A DNA stretch of 64,000 bases from Deinococcus taeanensis (GTDB taxonomy: Bacteria; Deinococcota; Deinococci; Deinococcales; Deinococcaceae). Of the stretch, positions 1-7,451 are shown in pieces. The stretch lies in assembly GCF_020229735.1 (NCBI RefSeq), contig NZ_CP083458.1, forward strand, positions 186,001-250,000, in the 5' to 3' direction. Both the position numbers and the translations under genes were made by a program. Every line of letters begins with the position of its first letter. Position 1 is the first letter of the stretch. Below the pieces are notes generated by a model that worked only from the letters and a program-made list of their open reading frames with translations, searched no databases and was not told the origin of the DNA.

Positions 1-63
1 GGTGGGTTGCGGCGCGGCGGCAAGTTGCAGCAGCAGCTCCCGCAGGTGAGGATCAACGGGCAT
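1..63 (-). CDS. N-terminus of a gene running off the window, possibly an alpha/beta hydrolase
   Basis: Only the first 21 codons are inside the window, read from an ATG at 61-63 on the minus strand. An AAGGAG ribosome binding site lies just upstream. The peptide begins MPVDPHLRELL. This resembles the start of acetyl-hydrolase/lipase-type alpha/beta hydrolases, which often begin with a Val-Asp-Pro and a Leu-rich helix, but the catalytic region is outside the window and the call is a guess. It is probably the last visible member of the operon that starts near 6419, since only 19 bases separate it from the histidine phosphatase stop. Confidence 0.45.
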   Translation of the reverse strand, partial: MPVDPHLRELLLQLAAAPQPT

Positions 64-82
64 CGGGTCTCCTTGAGAGGGG

Positions 83-778
83 TCAGCGCCAGGAGCGCAG
101 CTGGGGCGGCAGGTGGTGAATTTCGTTGAAGCTGTCCAGGCTCACGCGGCCGGCGCCGAAGGTCAGGCGGGTCACGGACGCGTTGCGCACCCGCCAGTTC
201 AGGCGCAGTGCGGCGGCGTCCGGGGCGTCCAGGGCGAGCGCGACGCCCAGTCCGATCACGCCGCCACTCGTGAAGACCAGGGTGGTTGATCCGGACGGGC
301 CGCGCAGCAGTTCGGTGAGGGCGGCGCTGACCCGCGCGCGGAACGCTGCCCAGCCTTCCACGGCGTCGTGGGTGAGGGTCCCGGCCTGCCAGTGGTCGGC
401 GAGGTGTTCCAGGACCCGCTGAAAGGCGCGGTTGCGTTCTGGCCCGCCCGGCTGCGCGCGGAACTCGCGGAGCCGGGGGGCAAAGGCCGGGTCCCGGGCG
501 GCCAGCAGGGGCGCCAGGGTGTGGACGAGGCCGTCGCCGTCGTACTCGGCCAGCCGGGCGTCGAGGCTGGGTTCGGGCCAGCTGGCCTGCGCGGCCAGGG
601 CCGCGGTTCGCCGCTGCCGCACGAGCGGGCCGTGCAGAACGTGCGTGGGCGTCACGCCGTCGGCGGCCAGGGCCTCTCCTACCGCGCGCGCCTGCGCCTC
701 GCCGAGCGGGGAGAGGCGGTCGGTGTCGGCTTCAAAGGGCGTGGCCTGACCGTGGCGGATGAGCAGCAGTTCACTCAC
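83..778 (-). CDS. Histidine phosphatase superfamily protein (phosphoglycerate-mutase fold)
   Basis: A 231-residue cytoplasmic protein. The RHG motif of the superfamily is at residues 8-10 (LLLIRHGQA), where His9 would be the phospho-acceptor. I chose the GTG at 776-778 because it makes a 4-base GTGA overlap with the stop of the kinase gene upstream; an open extension further 5' exists but would run into that gene. Near the C-terminus, where most members have a second catalytic His in a HGG-type motif, this protein reads TSGGVIG, so that His is replaced by Ser. Similar SGG members occur beside acyl-CoA dehydrogenase/APH genes (from memory). It may act on phosphorylated acyl intermediates of the same operon, or be a non-canonical member. 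The fold is well supported; the substrate is unknown. Confidence 0.85.
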   Translation of the reverse strand: MSELLLIRHGQATPFEADTDRLSPLGEAQARAVGEALAADGVTPTHVLHGPLVRQRRTAALAAQASWPEPSLDARLAEYDGDGLVHTLAPLLAARDPAFAPRLREFRAQPGGPERNRAFQRVLEHLADHWQAGTLTHDAVEGWAAFRARVSAALTELLRGPSGSTTLVFTSGGVIGLGVALALDAPDAAALRLNWRVRNASVTRLTFGAGRVSLDSFNEIHHLPPQLRSWR

Positions 779-1875
779 GCGCCGGTCCCGGCGTCGTGCG
801 CGGTGATGCGCCGCCACGCTTCCTGCATCAGCCACGTGGCCTGACCGGCCAGCGGCGCGAAGCGCGGGTCGCTCGTCTGTCCGGCGCGGTAGCGGGCGAA
901 GATCTGCAGGACGATCACGGCAAGCTTGAAGTGACCGAGCACCTCGTACCAGGGCAGATGCGCAGCGACGCTGACGCCCCGGCGCTGCTCGTAGCGCGCA
1001 ACGAGGTCGTCCCGGCTCAGGAAGCCCGGCGCGGCGGCGCCCACGCGGTTGGGCGCGCCGCCCGGCAGTTCTGGCATGGTCCAGTACGTCAGGGTCAGGC
1101 CCAGGTCCACCAGGGGATCACCGACGGTGGTCATCTCCCAGTCGAGCAGCGCCACCACGCGGCCCGGGTCGTGCGGGTCGAACATCAGGTTGTCCAGCTT
1201 GAAATCGTTGTGGACCAGCGTGTGGGCCGTTTCCGGCGGCGTATGCGTTTCCAGCCACGCGATGACGAGGTCGTCACGCAGCTCGGCGGGCGGCGGCAGG
1301 TCCCCGGTGCCGGCCAGGGCCTCGCGCGCGCGGCGCCAGCGGCCGGCCCAGCCGTCCACCTGACGGCGGTTGAAGCCCTCCGGTTTGCCGAGGGCGCGCA
1401 GGCCCGCCGCGTCGATGTCCACGCCGTGCAGGTCAGCGAGCGTGTCGATCAGCGCCGCGGACAGGCGCGCGGGGGCGTCGGGCAGGCCGAGGTAGGCGCC
1501 GGGCAGGCTGGTGCGCACGACTGTGCCGCGGCGGCGTTCCATCAGGTAGAACGGCGCGCCGATCACGTCGGGGTCGTCCACGACGAGGGCCGGGGCGGGC
1601 GCGACGGGCAGCACCGGATGAATGCGTTCAAGGAGGTGCGCCTCGCGGGTCATGTCATGGGCGCCCTTGGCCACCGGGCCCAGCGGCGCGCGGCGCAGCA
1701 CGTACTCGTGCTCGCCGAGACGCACGAGGTACGTGAGGTTGGAGAACCCGCCGGGGAACTGCTCGACGCTCAGGGCGTCCACGTTGCCGGGCAGTCGGCC
1801 GCGCAGCGCGGCTTTCAGGGCGTCCAGGGGCAGCTCCTCGCCGGGACGGACGGGGGCGGTGTCAGGCCGGGTCAC
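775..1875 (-). CDS. APH-type phosphotransferase, ACAD10/11 kinase-domain-like
   Basis: A 366-residue kinase of the aminoglycoside-phosphotransferase fold. Visible motifs are the nucleotide-loop region FPGGFSNLTYLV with a Lys/Arg-rich RRAP stretch, the catalytic HNDFKLDN (the HxDxxxxN loop), and the metal-binding LLDWEMTTVGDP. The match is to the kinase half of eukaryotic ACAD10/ACAD11 and of bacterial LvaA, which phosphorylate 4-hydroxyacyl-CoA rather than antibiotics. The start is the GTG at 1873-1875, overlapping the SDR stop by GTGA; a longer open frame upstream was not used. The acyl-CoA dehydrogenase at 3476-4711 in the same operon is the matching partner. Resistance to aminoglycosides is not implied. 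Confidence 0.88.
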   Translation of the reverse strand: MTRPDTAPVRPGEELPLDALKAALRGRLPGNVDALSVEQFPGGFSNLTYLVRLGEHEYVLRRAPLGPVAKGAHDMTREAHLLERIHPVLPVAPAPALVVDDPDVIGAPFYLMERRRGTVVRTSLPGAYLGLPDAPARLSAALIDTLADLHGVDIDAAGLRALGKPEGFNRRQVDGWAGRWRRAREALAGTGDLPPPAELRDDLVIAWLETHTPPETAHTLVHNDFKLDNLMFDPHDPGRVVALLDWEMTTVGDPLVDLGLTLTYWTMPELPGGAPNRVGAAAPGFLSRDDLVARYEQRRGVSVAAHLPWYEVLGHFKLAVIVLQIFARYRAGQTSDPRFAPLAGQATWLMQEAWRRITAHDAGTGA

Positions 1876-2657
1876 GCCCTGGTCTCCTCCCCCTGGGGGT
1901 GCAGCAGGGCCATGGCCTTGCCGCGCAGGTGGCGCATCTTGCTGATCCACTCGTCGTAGTTCTGCGCCTTGAGCTGAAAGCCCTTGAGGGTCGTGGGGTG
2001 CGTGGTGATCAGGAATCCGTCCTCACGCAGCACCGCCAGGGTCTTCCCGACGAGCTCATCGGTGGTGATGGCCGTCTGCTGCAGAATCGGGGCGTTCTGG
2101 ATCATGGGGGTCCACACCCCCTCGGGGCACAGGGCCGCCACCTTGATGCCGCGGTCCCCGTAGGTGATGCTCAGCCACTCGGCGAAAGCCAGGGCGGCGT
2201 GCTTCGTCACGGCGTACGGCGCGGAGTGCAGTTCGGTGAGCAGCCCGGCGGCAGAAGCGGTGTTGAGCAGGTACCCGTCGCCGCGTTCGAGCATGTGCGG
2301 CATGACATGCCGCGCCGCCCAGACGTGACTCATCACGTTCACGCGCTGAATCAGGTCCCAGGTCTTGTCGGGCGTCTCGGGCCCCTCCCCCACCCCGATT
2401 CCGGCGTTCGAGCAGAACAGGTCAATGCGGCCTTCGCGTGCGAGGACGTCGTCGATCAGGGCCTTGACGCCCTCCTCACGGCTGACGTCGGCCGGCACGA
2501 AGCGCGCGCCGATCTCCTGCGCCTTCTGCGCGCCGAGGACCTCGTTGCGGTCCGAGGCGATCACGGCGGCGCCCTCACGCACGAAGGCTGCGGCGAGCGC
2601 CAGCCCGATGCCGGACGCCGCGCCGGTCACGACAATCACTTTCTGGTTGAATTCCAT
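1872..2657 (-). CDS. SDR family oxidoreductase (tandem copy A)
   Basis: A 261-residue classical short-chain dehydrogenase. The Rossmann glycine motif TGAASGIG is near residue 11, followed by an acidic residue at the end of beta-2 (ASDRN), which suggests NAD(H) preference. The active site is CSNAG, a Ser in the TASAAG segment and the Y-x3-K pair in YAVTK. The protein is closely related along its length to the next gene upstream (2659-3465), sharing for example the blocks RVNVMSH, LHSAPYAVTK-like and FLITTH. The two are separated by a single base, so this is a tandem duplication. The likely role is oxidation of a hydroxyacyl-CoA or related alcohol in the operon's pathway. Confidence 0.9.
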   Translation of the reverse strand: MEFNQKVIVVTGAASGIGLALAAAFVREGAAVIASDRNEVLGAQKAQEIGARFVPADVSREEGVKALIDDVLAREGRIDLFCSNAGIGVGEGPETPDKTWDLIQRVNVMSHVWAARHVMPHMLERGDGYLLNTASAAGLLTELHSAPYAVTKHAALAFAEWLSITYGDRGIKVAALCPEGVWTPMIQNAPILQQTAITTDELVGKTLAVLREDGFLITTHPTTLKGFQLKAQNYDEWISKMRHLRGKAMALLHPQGEETRA

Positions 2658-2658
2658 G

Positions 2659-3465
2659 TCAGTTGCCTCTCTGGGTGGGCAGGTCGTCCGGGAACGCGTG
2701 ACGTCCGGCCAGCTGGTCCTGCGTGTGCCGCGCCAGGTCCCGCACGCGGCCCAGCCACCGGTCGTGGGTATTCGCGCGCGCCTGGAAGGCCCGGCGGGTC
2801 ATGGCGTGCGTGGTGATCAGGAATTCCCCGGCCCGCAGGCCCTGCACCGCGGCGTCGGCCACCTGCTCCGGCGCGATGGCGTCCGCCTGGAGGTGTGGCG
2901 CCTGCCCGATCAGCGGGGTCTGCACCCATTCCGGGCACAGGGCCGCCACGTGAATGCCCTGATCGCCGTAGGTGATCGCCAGCCACTCCGCGAACGCAAG
3001 CGCCTCGTGCTTGGTGACCGCGTACGGCGCGGAGTGCACTTCGGTCAGCAGGCCGGCCGCGGATACGGTCTGCAGCAGCGCGCCTGTGCCGCGCGCGAGC
3101 ATGTGCGGCAGGACGTGCCGGGCGCCCCAGATGTGACTCATTACGTTCACGCGCCAGGACAGGTCCCACAGCGCGTCGCTGGGCTCCAGACCGTTCCCGA
3201 CCGCCAGGCCGGCGTTCGAGCACAGCACGTCCACCTGCCTCTCATGGGCCAGGACGGCCTCAATGAGGGCCTGCACGCCCTCCTCACGGCCCACATCGGC
3301 AGGCACGAAACGCGCGCCGATCCGGTCGGCCTCGGCCGCGCCCCGCTCGGCATTGAGGTCCGAGGCGACGACAGCGGCGCCTTCCTGAACGAACCGCTCC
3401 GCGAGCGCCAGTCCGATACCGGACGCCGCGCCGGTCACGACAATGGTCTTTCCGTTCAGGTCCAT
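2659..3465 (-). CDS. SDR family oxidoreductase (tandem copy B)
   Basis: A 268-residue short-chain dehydrogenase starting at MDLNGKTIVV. A longer open frame exists upstream, but this Met aligns with the start of copy A. It has the TGAASGIG cofactor loop, the CSNAG strand, VSAAG for the catalytic Ser, and YAVTK for Tyr/Lys. It shares most conserved blocks with copy A but differs in the substrate-side C-terminal third, with few shared residues between about 195 and 225. That fits duplication followed by substrate specialisation. Ten bases separate it from the acyl-CoA dehydrogenase stop, so it is surely co-transcribed. Confidence 0.9.
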   Translation of the reverse strand: MDLNGKTIVVTGAASGIGLALAERFVQEGAAVVASDLNAERGAAEADRIGARFVPADVGREEGVQALIEAVLAHERQVDVLCSNAGLAVGNGLEPSDALWDLSWRVNVMSHIWGARHVLPHMLARGTGALLQTVSAAGLLTEVHSAPYAVTKHEALAFAEWLAITYGDQGIHVAALCPEWVQTPLIGQAPHLQADAIAPEQVADAAVQGLRAGEFLITTHAMTRRAFQARANTHDRWLGRVRDLARHTQDQLAGRHAFPDDLPTQRGN

Positions 3466-3475
3466 GCCGGCCGCC

Positions 3476-4711
3476 TCAGCCACGGCGGGCCACGCCCTGC
3501 CGCGCGAGTTCCACCTTGGCAACCGTTTCGGTATGAACGATGTCCGGCCCGTCCGCAAGGCGCAGCGTGCGGGCCTGCGCGTACATCATGGCCAGCGGCG
3601 TGTCCTGGCTGACGCCAGCGCCACCGAACACCTGAATGGCCCGGTCGATGACGCGCAGGGCCACGTTCGGCGCGACCACCTTGATCGCCGCGATCTGCCC
3701 GCGCGCCGCTTTGTTGCCCACGGTGTCCATCATGTGCGCGGCGTTCATGGTCAGCAGCCGCGCCTGGTCGATCTCCATCCGGCTGGTGGCGATCGCTTCA
3801 CGCACGTGCTGGTGCGCCATCAACGGCTTCCCGAAGGCCACGCGCGCCGCGGCCCGCTGCACCATGAGGTCCAGTGCCCGCTCCGCCTGCCCGATCAGGC
3901 GCATGCAGTGGTGAATGCGGCCCGGCCCCAGGCGGCCCTGCGCGATCTCGAAGCCGCGGCCCTCGCCGAGCAGCATGTTCGAGGCGGGCACCCGCACGTC
4001 CCGGAAGGTCATCTGCGCGTGTCCGTGCGGCGCGTCGTCGTACCCGAACACGGTCAGCATGCGGTCTTTGGTCACGCCGGGCGCGTCAAGCGGCACCAGC
4101 ACCATGCTCTGCTGCAGGTGGCGCTCGGCGCCCGGGTCTGTTTTCCCCATGAAGATACTGATCCGGCAGCGCGGATCCCCGGCGCCGCTCGTCCACCACT
4201 TGTCCCCGTTGATGACGTACTCGTCACCGCTGCGGACGATGCTGGACTCGATGTTCGTGGCGTCACTGCTCGCCACGCCGGGTTCCGTCATGGAAAACGC
4301 GCTGCGGATCTCGCCGTTCAGCAGCGGCATCAGCCACTGCTCCTGTTGTTCGGGCGTGCCGTAGCGCGCCAGCACCTCCATGTTCCCGGTGTCGGGCGCG
4401 GAACAGTTGAACACCTCCGGCGCCCACCAGACCCGGCCCATGATCTCGCACAGGCCCGTGTACTCCAGGTTGCTCAGCCCCGCCCCATACCGGCCCTGCG
4501 GGTCACTGGCGGGCGGCAGGAACAGGTTCCACAGGCCAGCCTCGCGCGCCTTGGGTTTCAGTTCGTCAATGAGGGGCAGATGCTCCCAGCGGTTCCCGGT
4601 CTCGATCTGCCGGGCGATTTCCGCTTCGTTCGGGTAGATGTGCGCCTCCATGAAGGCCGTCAGGCGTTCACGCAGGTCGCGGGCGCGGTCGGATACGTCG
4701 AATACGGTCAT
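3476..4711 (-). CDS. Acyl-CoA dehydrogenase of the ACAD10/11 type
   Basis: A 411-residue FAD-dependent acyl-CoA dehydrogenase. Strongly diagnostic blocks are [26 protein letters not shown], a [13 protein letters not shown] segment, FGGAGVSQD and LRLADGPD. These match human ACAD11/ACAD10 much better than generic short-chain ACADs. In that family the enzyme works on 4-phosphoacyl-CoA made by the attached kinase domain, giving an enoyl-CoA; here the kinase is a separate gene 1.6 kb downstream in the same operon. The ATG at 4709-4711 has a GGAGGAA site and overlaps the stop of the upstream gene (ATGA). Family assignment is firm; the 4-hydroxyacid role is inferred. Confidence 0.92.
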   Translation of the reverse strand: MTVFDVSDRARDLRERLTAFMEAHIYPNEAEIARQIETGNRWEHLPLIDELKPKAREAGLWNLFLPPASDPQGRYGAGLSNLEYTGLCEIMGRVWWAPEVFNCSAPDTGNMEVLARYGTPEQQEQWLMPLLNGEIRSAFSMTEPGVASSDATNIESSIVRSGDEYVINGDKWWTSGAGDPRCRISIFMGKTDPGAERHLQQSMVLVPLDAPGVTKDRMLTVFGYDDAPHGHAQMTFRDVRVPASNMLLGEGRGFEIAQGRLGPGRIHHCMRLIGQAERALDLMVQRAAARVAFGKPLMAHQHVREAIATSRMEIDQARLLTMNAAHMMDTVGNKAARGQIAAIKVVAPNVALRVIDRAIQVFGGAGVSQDTPLAMMYAQARTLRLADGPDIVHTETVAKVELARQGVARRG

Positions 4712-5058
4712 AAGGGTTCCTCCTCCGGGGACAGCAGGCGAAAGCCCGCCTCGCGTCCCTCAATGCCCAGCAGAAACTGACGGTGCCCTCTGCCGCCCGC
4801 ACCGCGCAACACCAGTCCCAGCGCCAGCAGGCCGTCCAGGACCGCCTCGGCGCGTTCCATCAGGGCCGGGTCGGGGTCCTGCGCCAGCTGATGGGCCAGC
4901 CGGGCGTCTTCCTCGAACAGCGCCCGGTAGGGCCCGAACGCGGGCGTCGCGTCGAACGTGCCGCGCACTGTGAACAGGTCCGTGCCGGTCACGGTCAGTG
5001 TGCCCAGCACCTCCCCGGTGGTGGGGCGCTCCAGCGTGAACTGCGTGCCGGGGTTCAC
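4708..5058 (-). CDS. Small protein of unknown function in acyl-CoA operon
   Basis: A 116-residue protein that I do not recognise. Its first half looks beta-rich (short Thr/Val-alternating strands such as [10 protein letters not shown]). The middle is helical and acidic ([12 protein letters not shown], then a Glu/Leu helix), and it ends with a short acidic tail. There is no signal peptide and no Cys. I placed the start at the GTG at 5056-5058; an upstream extension is Arg/Pro-rich and probably not coding. It is locked between the dehydrogenase (ATGA overlap) and the MaoC gene. In the levulinate pathway a small partner protein (LvaB) is required by the kinase. This protein does not obviously resemble it, so an analogous partner role is only speculation. 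Confidence 0.7.
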   Translation of the reverse strand: MNPGTQFTLERPTTGEVLGTLTVTGTDLFTVRGTFDATPAFGPYRALFEEDARLAHQLAQDPDPALMERAEAVLDGLLALGLVLRGAGGRGHRQFLLGIEGREAGFRLLSPEEEPL

Positions 5059-5098
5059 GTGATCCTGACCTGGCCGCCGGACAGGCGCCGGACGCGGC

Positions 5099-5548
5099 TC
5101 ACAGGTACACCCGGAAGACACTTTCAGCCGTGCAGGCGGGTCGGGCCTCGCCCTCGATCTCGATGGTGTTCGCCACCGTGATCTGCACAAACCCGGCGCC
5201 GGGTTCGGCCGCCTGCAACACCGCGCGGTTGCGCAGCCGGGCGCCGGAGCGGACTGGGGTAATGAAGCGCACGCGGTTCAGGCCGTAGTTCACGGTCAGG
5301 CGGGCGCCCTCAATCTGAGGGGCGCCGCCAAGGCTCATGAAGTCCCCCGCCAGGAGGGACAGGGTCAGGAAGCCGTGCGCGATGGTCGTGCCGAAAGGCC
5401 CCTGCGCGGCGCGTTCAGCGTCCACGTGAATGAACTGGTGGTCGCCCGTGGCAGCCGCGAAGGCATTGATGCGCTCCTGGGTGATCTCGGTCCACGCGCT
5501 GAGCGCCACCTGCTGTCCCACATGCGCCTGAAGGTCCTGGGGCTTCAT
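5099..5548 (-). CDS. MaoC-family (R)-enoyl-CoA hydratase/dehydratase
   Basis: A 149-residue single hot-dog-fold hydratase. The catalytic Asp/His pair lies in TGDHQFIHVD, followed by the family-typical GPFGTTIAHGFLTLSL hydratase helix. The length fits the NodN/PhaJ-like single-domain group. I took the Met of MKPQDLQ as the start; ten residues further upstream are open but low-complexity. It would hydrate the enoyl-CoA produced by the neighbouring dehydrogenase. The gap to the upstream SDR is 94 bases, the loosest junction of the operon. Confidence 0.9.
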   Translation of the reverse strand: MKPQDLQAHVGQQVALSAWTEITQERINAFAAATGDHQFIHVDAERAAQGPFGTTIAHGFLTLSLLAGDFMSLGGAPQIEGARLTVNYGLNRVRFITPVRSGARLRNRAVLQAAEPGAGFVQITVANTIEIEGEARPACTAESVFRVYL

Positions 5549-5642
5549 GCGGCGCCGCCCTGCCGTTCGGGCCTGCACGCGCGGGCGTGAATGGCGCGGC
5601 GAATCCGGTTCTGCGCCTGCGGGGAGTTCCGGCGGGCGCCGG

Positions 5643-6419
5643 TCATACCGCGGTGATGCCGCCGTCGATGGCGATGTTCTGTCCCGTGATGTAGGCGCTC
5701 GCGTCGCTGGCGAGCAGCAGCGCGAGGCCCTTGAGGTCCTCGGGGCCGCCGAGGCGGCGCATGGGCGTGTGCTCCAGAATGGCCTGTTCCCCGTACGCCA
5801 GGGTGCCTTTGGTCATCTTGGTGGGAAAGTACCCGGGGCAGACGCTGTTGACGGTGATGCCCTGCGCGGCGAATTCCGCGGCGAGGGCGCGGGTGAAGTT
5901 CACCATGGCGCCCTTGCTGGTGTTGTACGCCATGGTGGCGGCCATGCGGGGATCGTTGCCCTGCAGCCCGGCGACGGAAGCGACGTTGATGATGCGTCCC
6001 CGGCCGCGCGGCACCATGCAGTGTTTCAGGACGGCCTGGGTCAGGACGAAGGTGCCGTTCACGTTGACGTTCATGACCTTCAGCCAGGCGTCCAGGGGGT
6101 GTTCGAGGGTGGGGGCGCCCCAGGTGGCGCCGGCGTTGTTCACGAGGATGTCGATGGGGCCGACCTCGTTGTGGATGCGCTGCACGGTGGGGTCCAGGGT
6201 GTCGAAGGCGCCGAGGTCGTTGGCGTACACATGGGCAGTGATGCCCAGTCCGGCGAGGTGGGTGCGGGCCTCGTCGAGTTCGTGCTGCTTGCGGGCCGTC
6301 AGGACGACGGTGGCGCCGTACTCGCCGAGGGCTTCGGCAATCTGCAGGCCAAGGCCGCGGCTGCCGCCGGTGATGAGGGCGACCTTGCCGGTAAGGTCGA
6401 ATAATTCCTTCAGGGCCAT
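5643..6419 (-). CDS. SDR family oxidoreductase, promoter-proximal gene of the acyl-CoA operon
   Basis: A 258-residue classical SDR with TGGSRGLG, NNAG, the catalytic Ser in INVASVAG and YNTSKGAM (Tyr-x3-Lys). It ends in an IDGGITAV tail typical of 3-oxoacyl-reductase and gluconate-dehydrogenase-like enzymes. It starts at the ATG at 6417-6419 with a GGAGGT site. It is the first gene of the leftward operon and sits just downstream of the promoter at 6456-6485. It is not a close copy of the tandem SDR pair, which lack the NNAG form. The most likely role is an NAD(P)-dependent 3-hydroxyacyl-type oxidation; the substrate is unknown. Confidence 0.9.
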   Translation of the reverse strand: MALKELFDLTGKVALITGGSRGLGLQIAEALGEYGATVVLTARKQHELDEARTHLAGLGITAHVYANDLGAFDTLDPTVQRIHNEVGPIDILVNNAGATWGAPTLEHPLDAWLKVMNVNVNGTFVLTQAVLKHCMVPRGRGRIINVASVAGLQGNDPRMAATMAYNTSKGAMVNFTRALAAEFAAQGITVNSVCPGYFPTKMTKGTLAYGEQAILEHTPMRRLGGPEDLKGLALLLASDASAYITGQNIAIDGGITAV

Positions 6420-6455
6420 GCGGGGTACCTCCAGGTGGGTTGGGTGTCGGGGTTC

Positions 6456-6485
6456 AGCATAGGCAGAAAGTTACGTGCACGTCAA
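6456..6485 (-). promoter_or_regulatory. Promoter with palindromic candidate operator for the acyl-CoA operon
   Basis: On the minus strand: -35 TTGACG, an 18-base spacer, -10 TATGCT, then a 36-base leader with GGAGGT. The -35 overlaps a perfect ACGTGCACGT palindrome (6473-6482), with a further GTACGTGC half about 6 bases upstream. The same TTGACGTGyACG string forms the -35 of the acyl-CoA dehydrogenase promoter at 24104, which suggests a shared regulator site. Confidence 0.65.
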
Positions 6486-7248
6486 TTTTGTACGTGCCCG
6501 GACCGGCCGGCCACGCCAGCCCCGGTAATTCCCGACCGGCGCCGTCCGGCAGAACGCTCCACAGCCCCGGGTGCCTCAGGTCTGCTCCGGGCGTCGGCCC
6601 AGGTCCCTGGCCGCCGGTGGACGGGTCCCGGCCTGTTGCCTGGACCGCGCGAGGCGCTTGGCTGGCACTACACCTGCACTGCCAGCCCCCCCTTCCAGGT
6701 GCACAACATCCGGGCTGGCGTCCCGCAGTTCCACGGGTAGTGGCTTGCCCCAGGCGGTGCGTTCAGTCTCAATGTGCAGATTGCCCTGACCTTGCGCCTT
6801 TCAGCCCGGGGGCGTCGTGACGGTACCCACCCTGAGCCTGGAGGAAGGCGGCCCGTGTCAGGTGAGCGCCACGGTCGACCGCGCGGCCCTGAGCGCGGGC
6901 TGCCCATCACGGAACACTACGCGCATCCGGTCCAGGTGGCGTGCGGCGGGACGCCAGGCCTGAATGCCGCGTACGACCCGGCGAAGCACTCGCAGTTGCG
7001 CAATGACACGGCGCTGCTCCAGACCCGCTGGACCTGCGGCGCGAAACGCAGCGCGTGGCGCTGTCTGGCGTGAACGACGGCCGCCGGGTGAAGGTGTAGG
7101 TCAGCGGCCCTCAGCCGCTTCGCGCGGCGCCGCCTCCGTCCTTCGTGACCAACCGCAGGGTGATGAGGGGCGAGGCGCGCCGGACCGATAGGCCTGCGGC
7201 CGGGGCGGAGGTGACTGTAACGCGCGTGGTCCGGTGGCCGCCCCGCGC
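6486..7248. other. Gene-free stretch, possibly a decayed gene
   Basis: No open frame here looks like a real protein. Short open segments on the plus strand between about 6740 and 7100 give sensible-looking pieces only if the frame is changed twice. Examples are a run around 6770 (FSLNVQIALTLRL), then TVPTLSLEEGGPCQVSATV, then a terminal VALSGVNDGRRVKV ending near 7099. This fits a degraded secreted or beta-rich protein gene, but chance in high-GC DNA cannot be excluded. Confidence 0.3.
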
Positions 7249-7451
7249 ACCAGGAGAGCTGGGTGGGCCGGTTCTGGCCGTGGGGCGGGGTGTTTGCCGT
7301 CACCCCCGATGCCCTCTGGGCCTGCCCACGCCCCGAAGGAACGGATCAGGCCGGGCAGTGACCGTTCCGGAGGCTGGGCAGCGCTGGGACGCGGCCGGGG
7401 AGCCGCCCAGAGCCCTTCGGCGCAACCAGCGGCCCACCCGGCTCTCCTGGT
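7249..7451. repeat. 203-bp nested palindromic element
   Basis: Four inverted repeats are stacked in order. Outer arms are 7249-7270 and 7430-7451 (21 of 22 match). Then come CTCTGGGC 7314-7321 with GCCCAGAG 7405-7412, CTGCCCA 7322-7328 with TGGGCAG 7375-7381, and GGAACGG 7338-7344 with CCGTTCC 7362-7368. A side hairpin (GGGGTG 7287-7292 with CACCCC 7301-7306) sits in the left gap. No flanking target duplication is visible. The right end coincides with the last base of the kinase stop codon. It could be a MITE-like element, a structured 3' UTR or a small RNA. Confidence 0.7.

Noticed and set aside
775..1875. Aminoglycoside resistance gene
   Set aside because: The fold is shared, but sequence and operon context match the ACAD10/11-LvaA kinase group.
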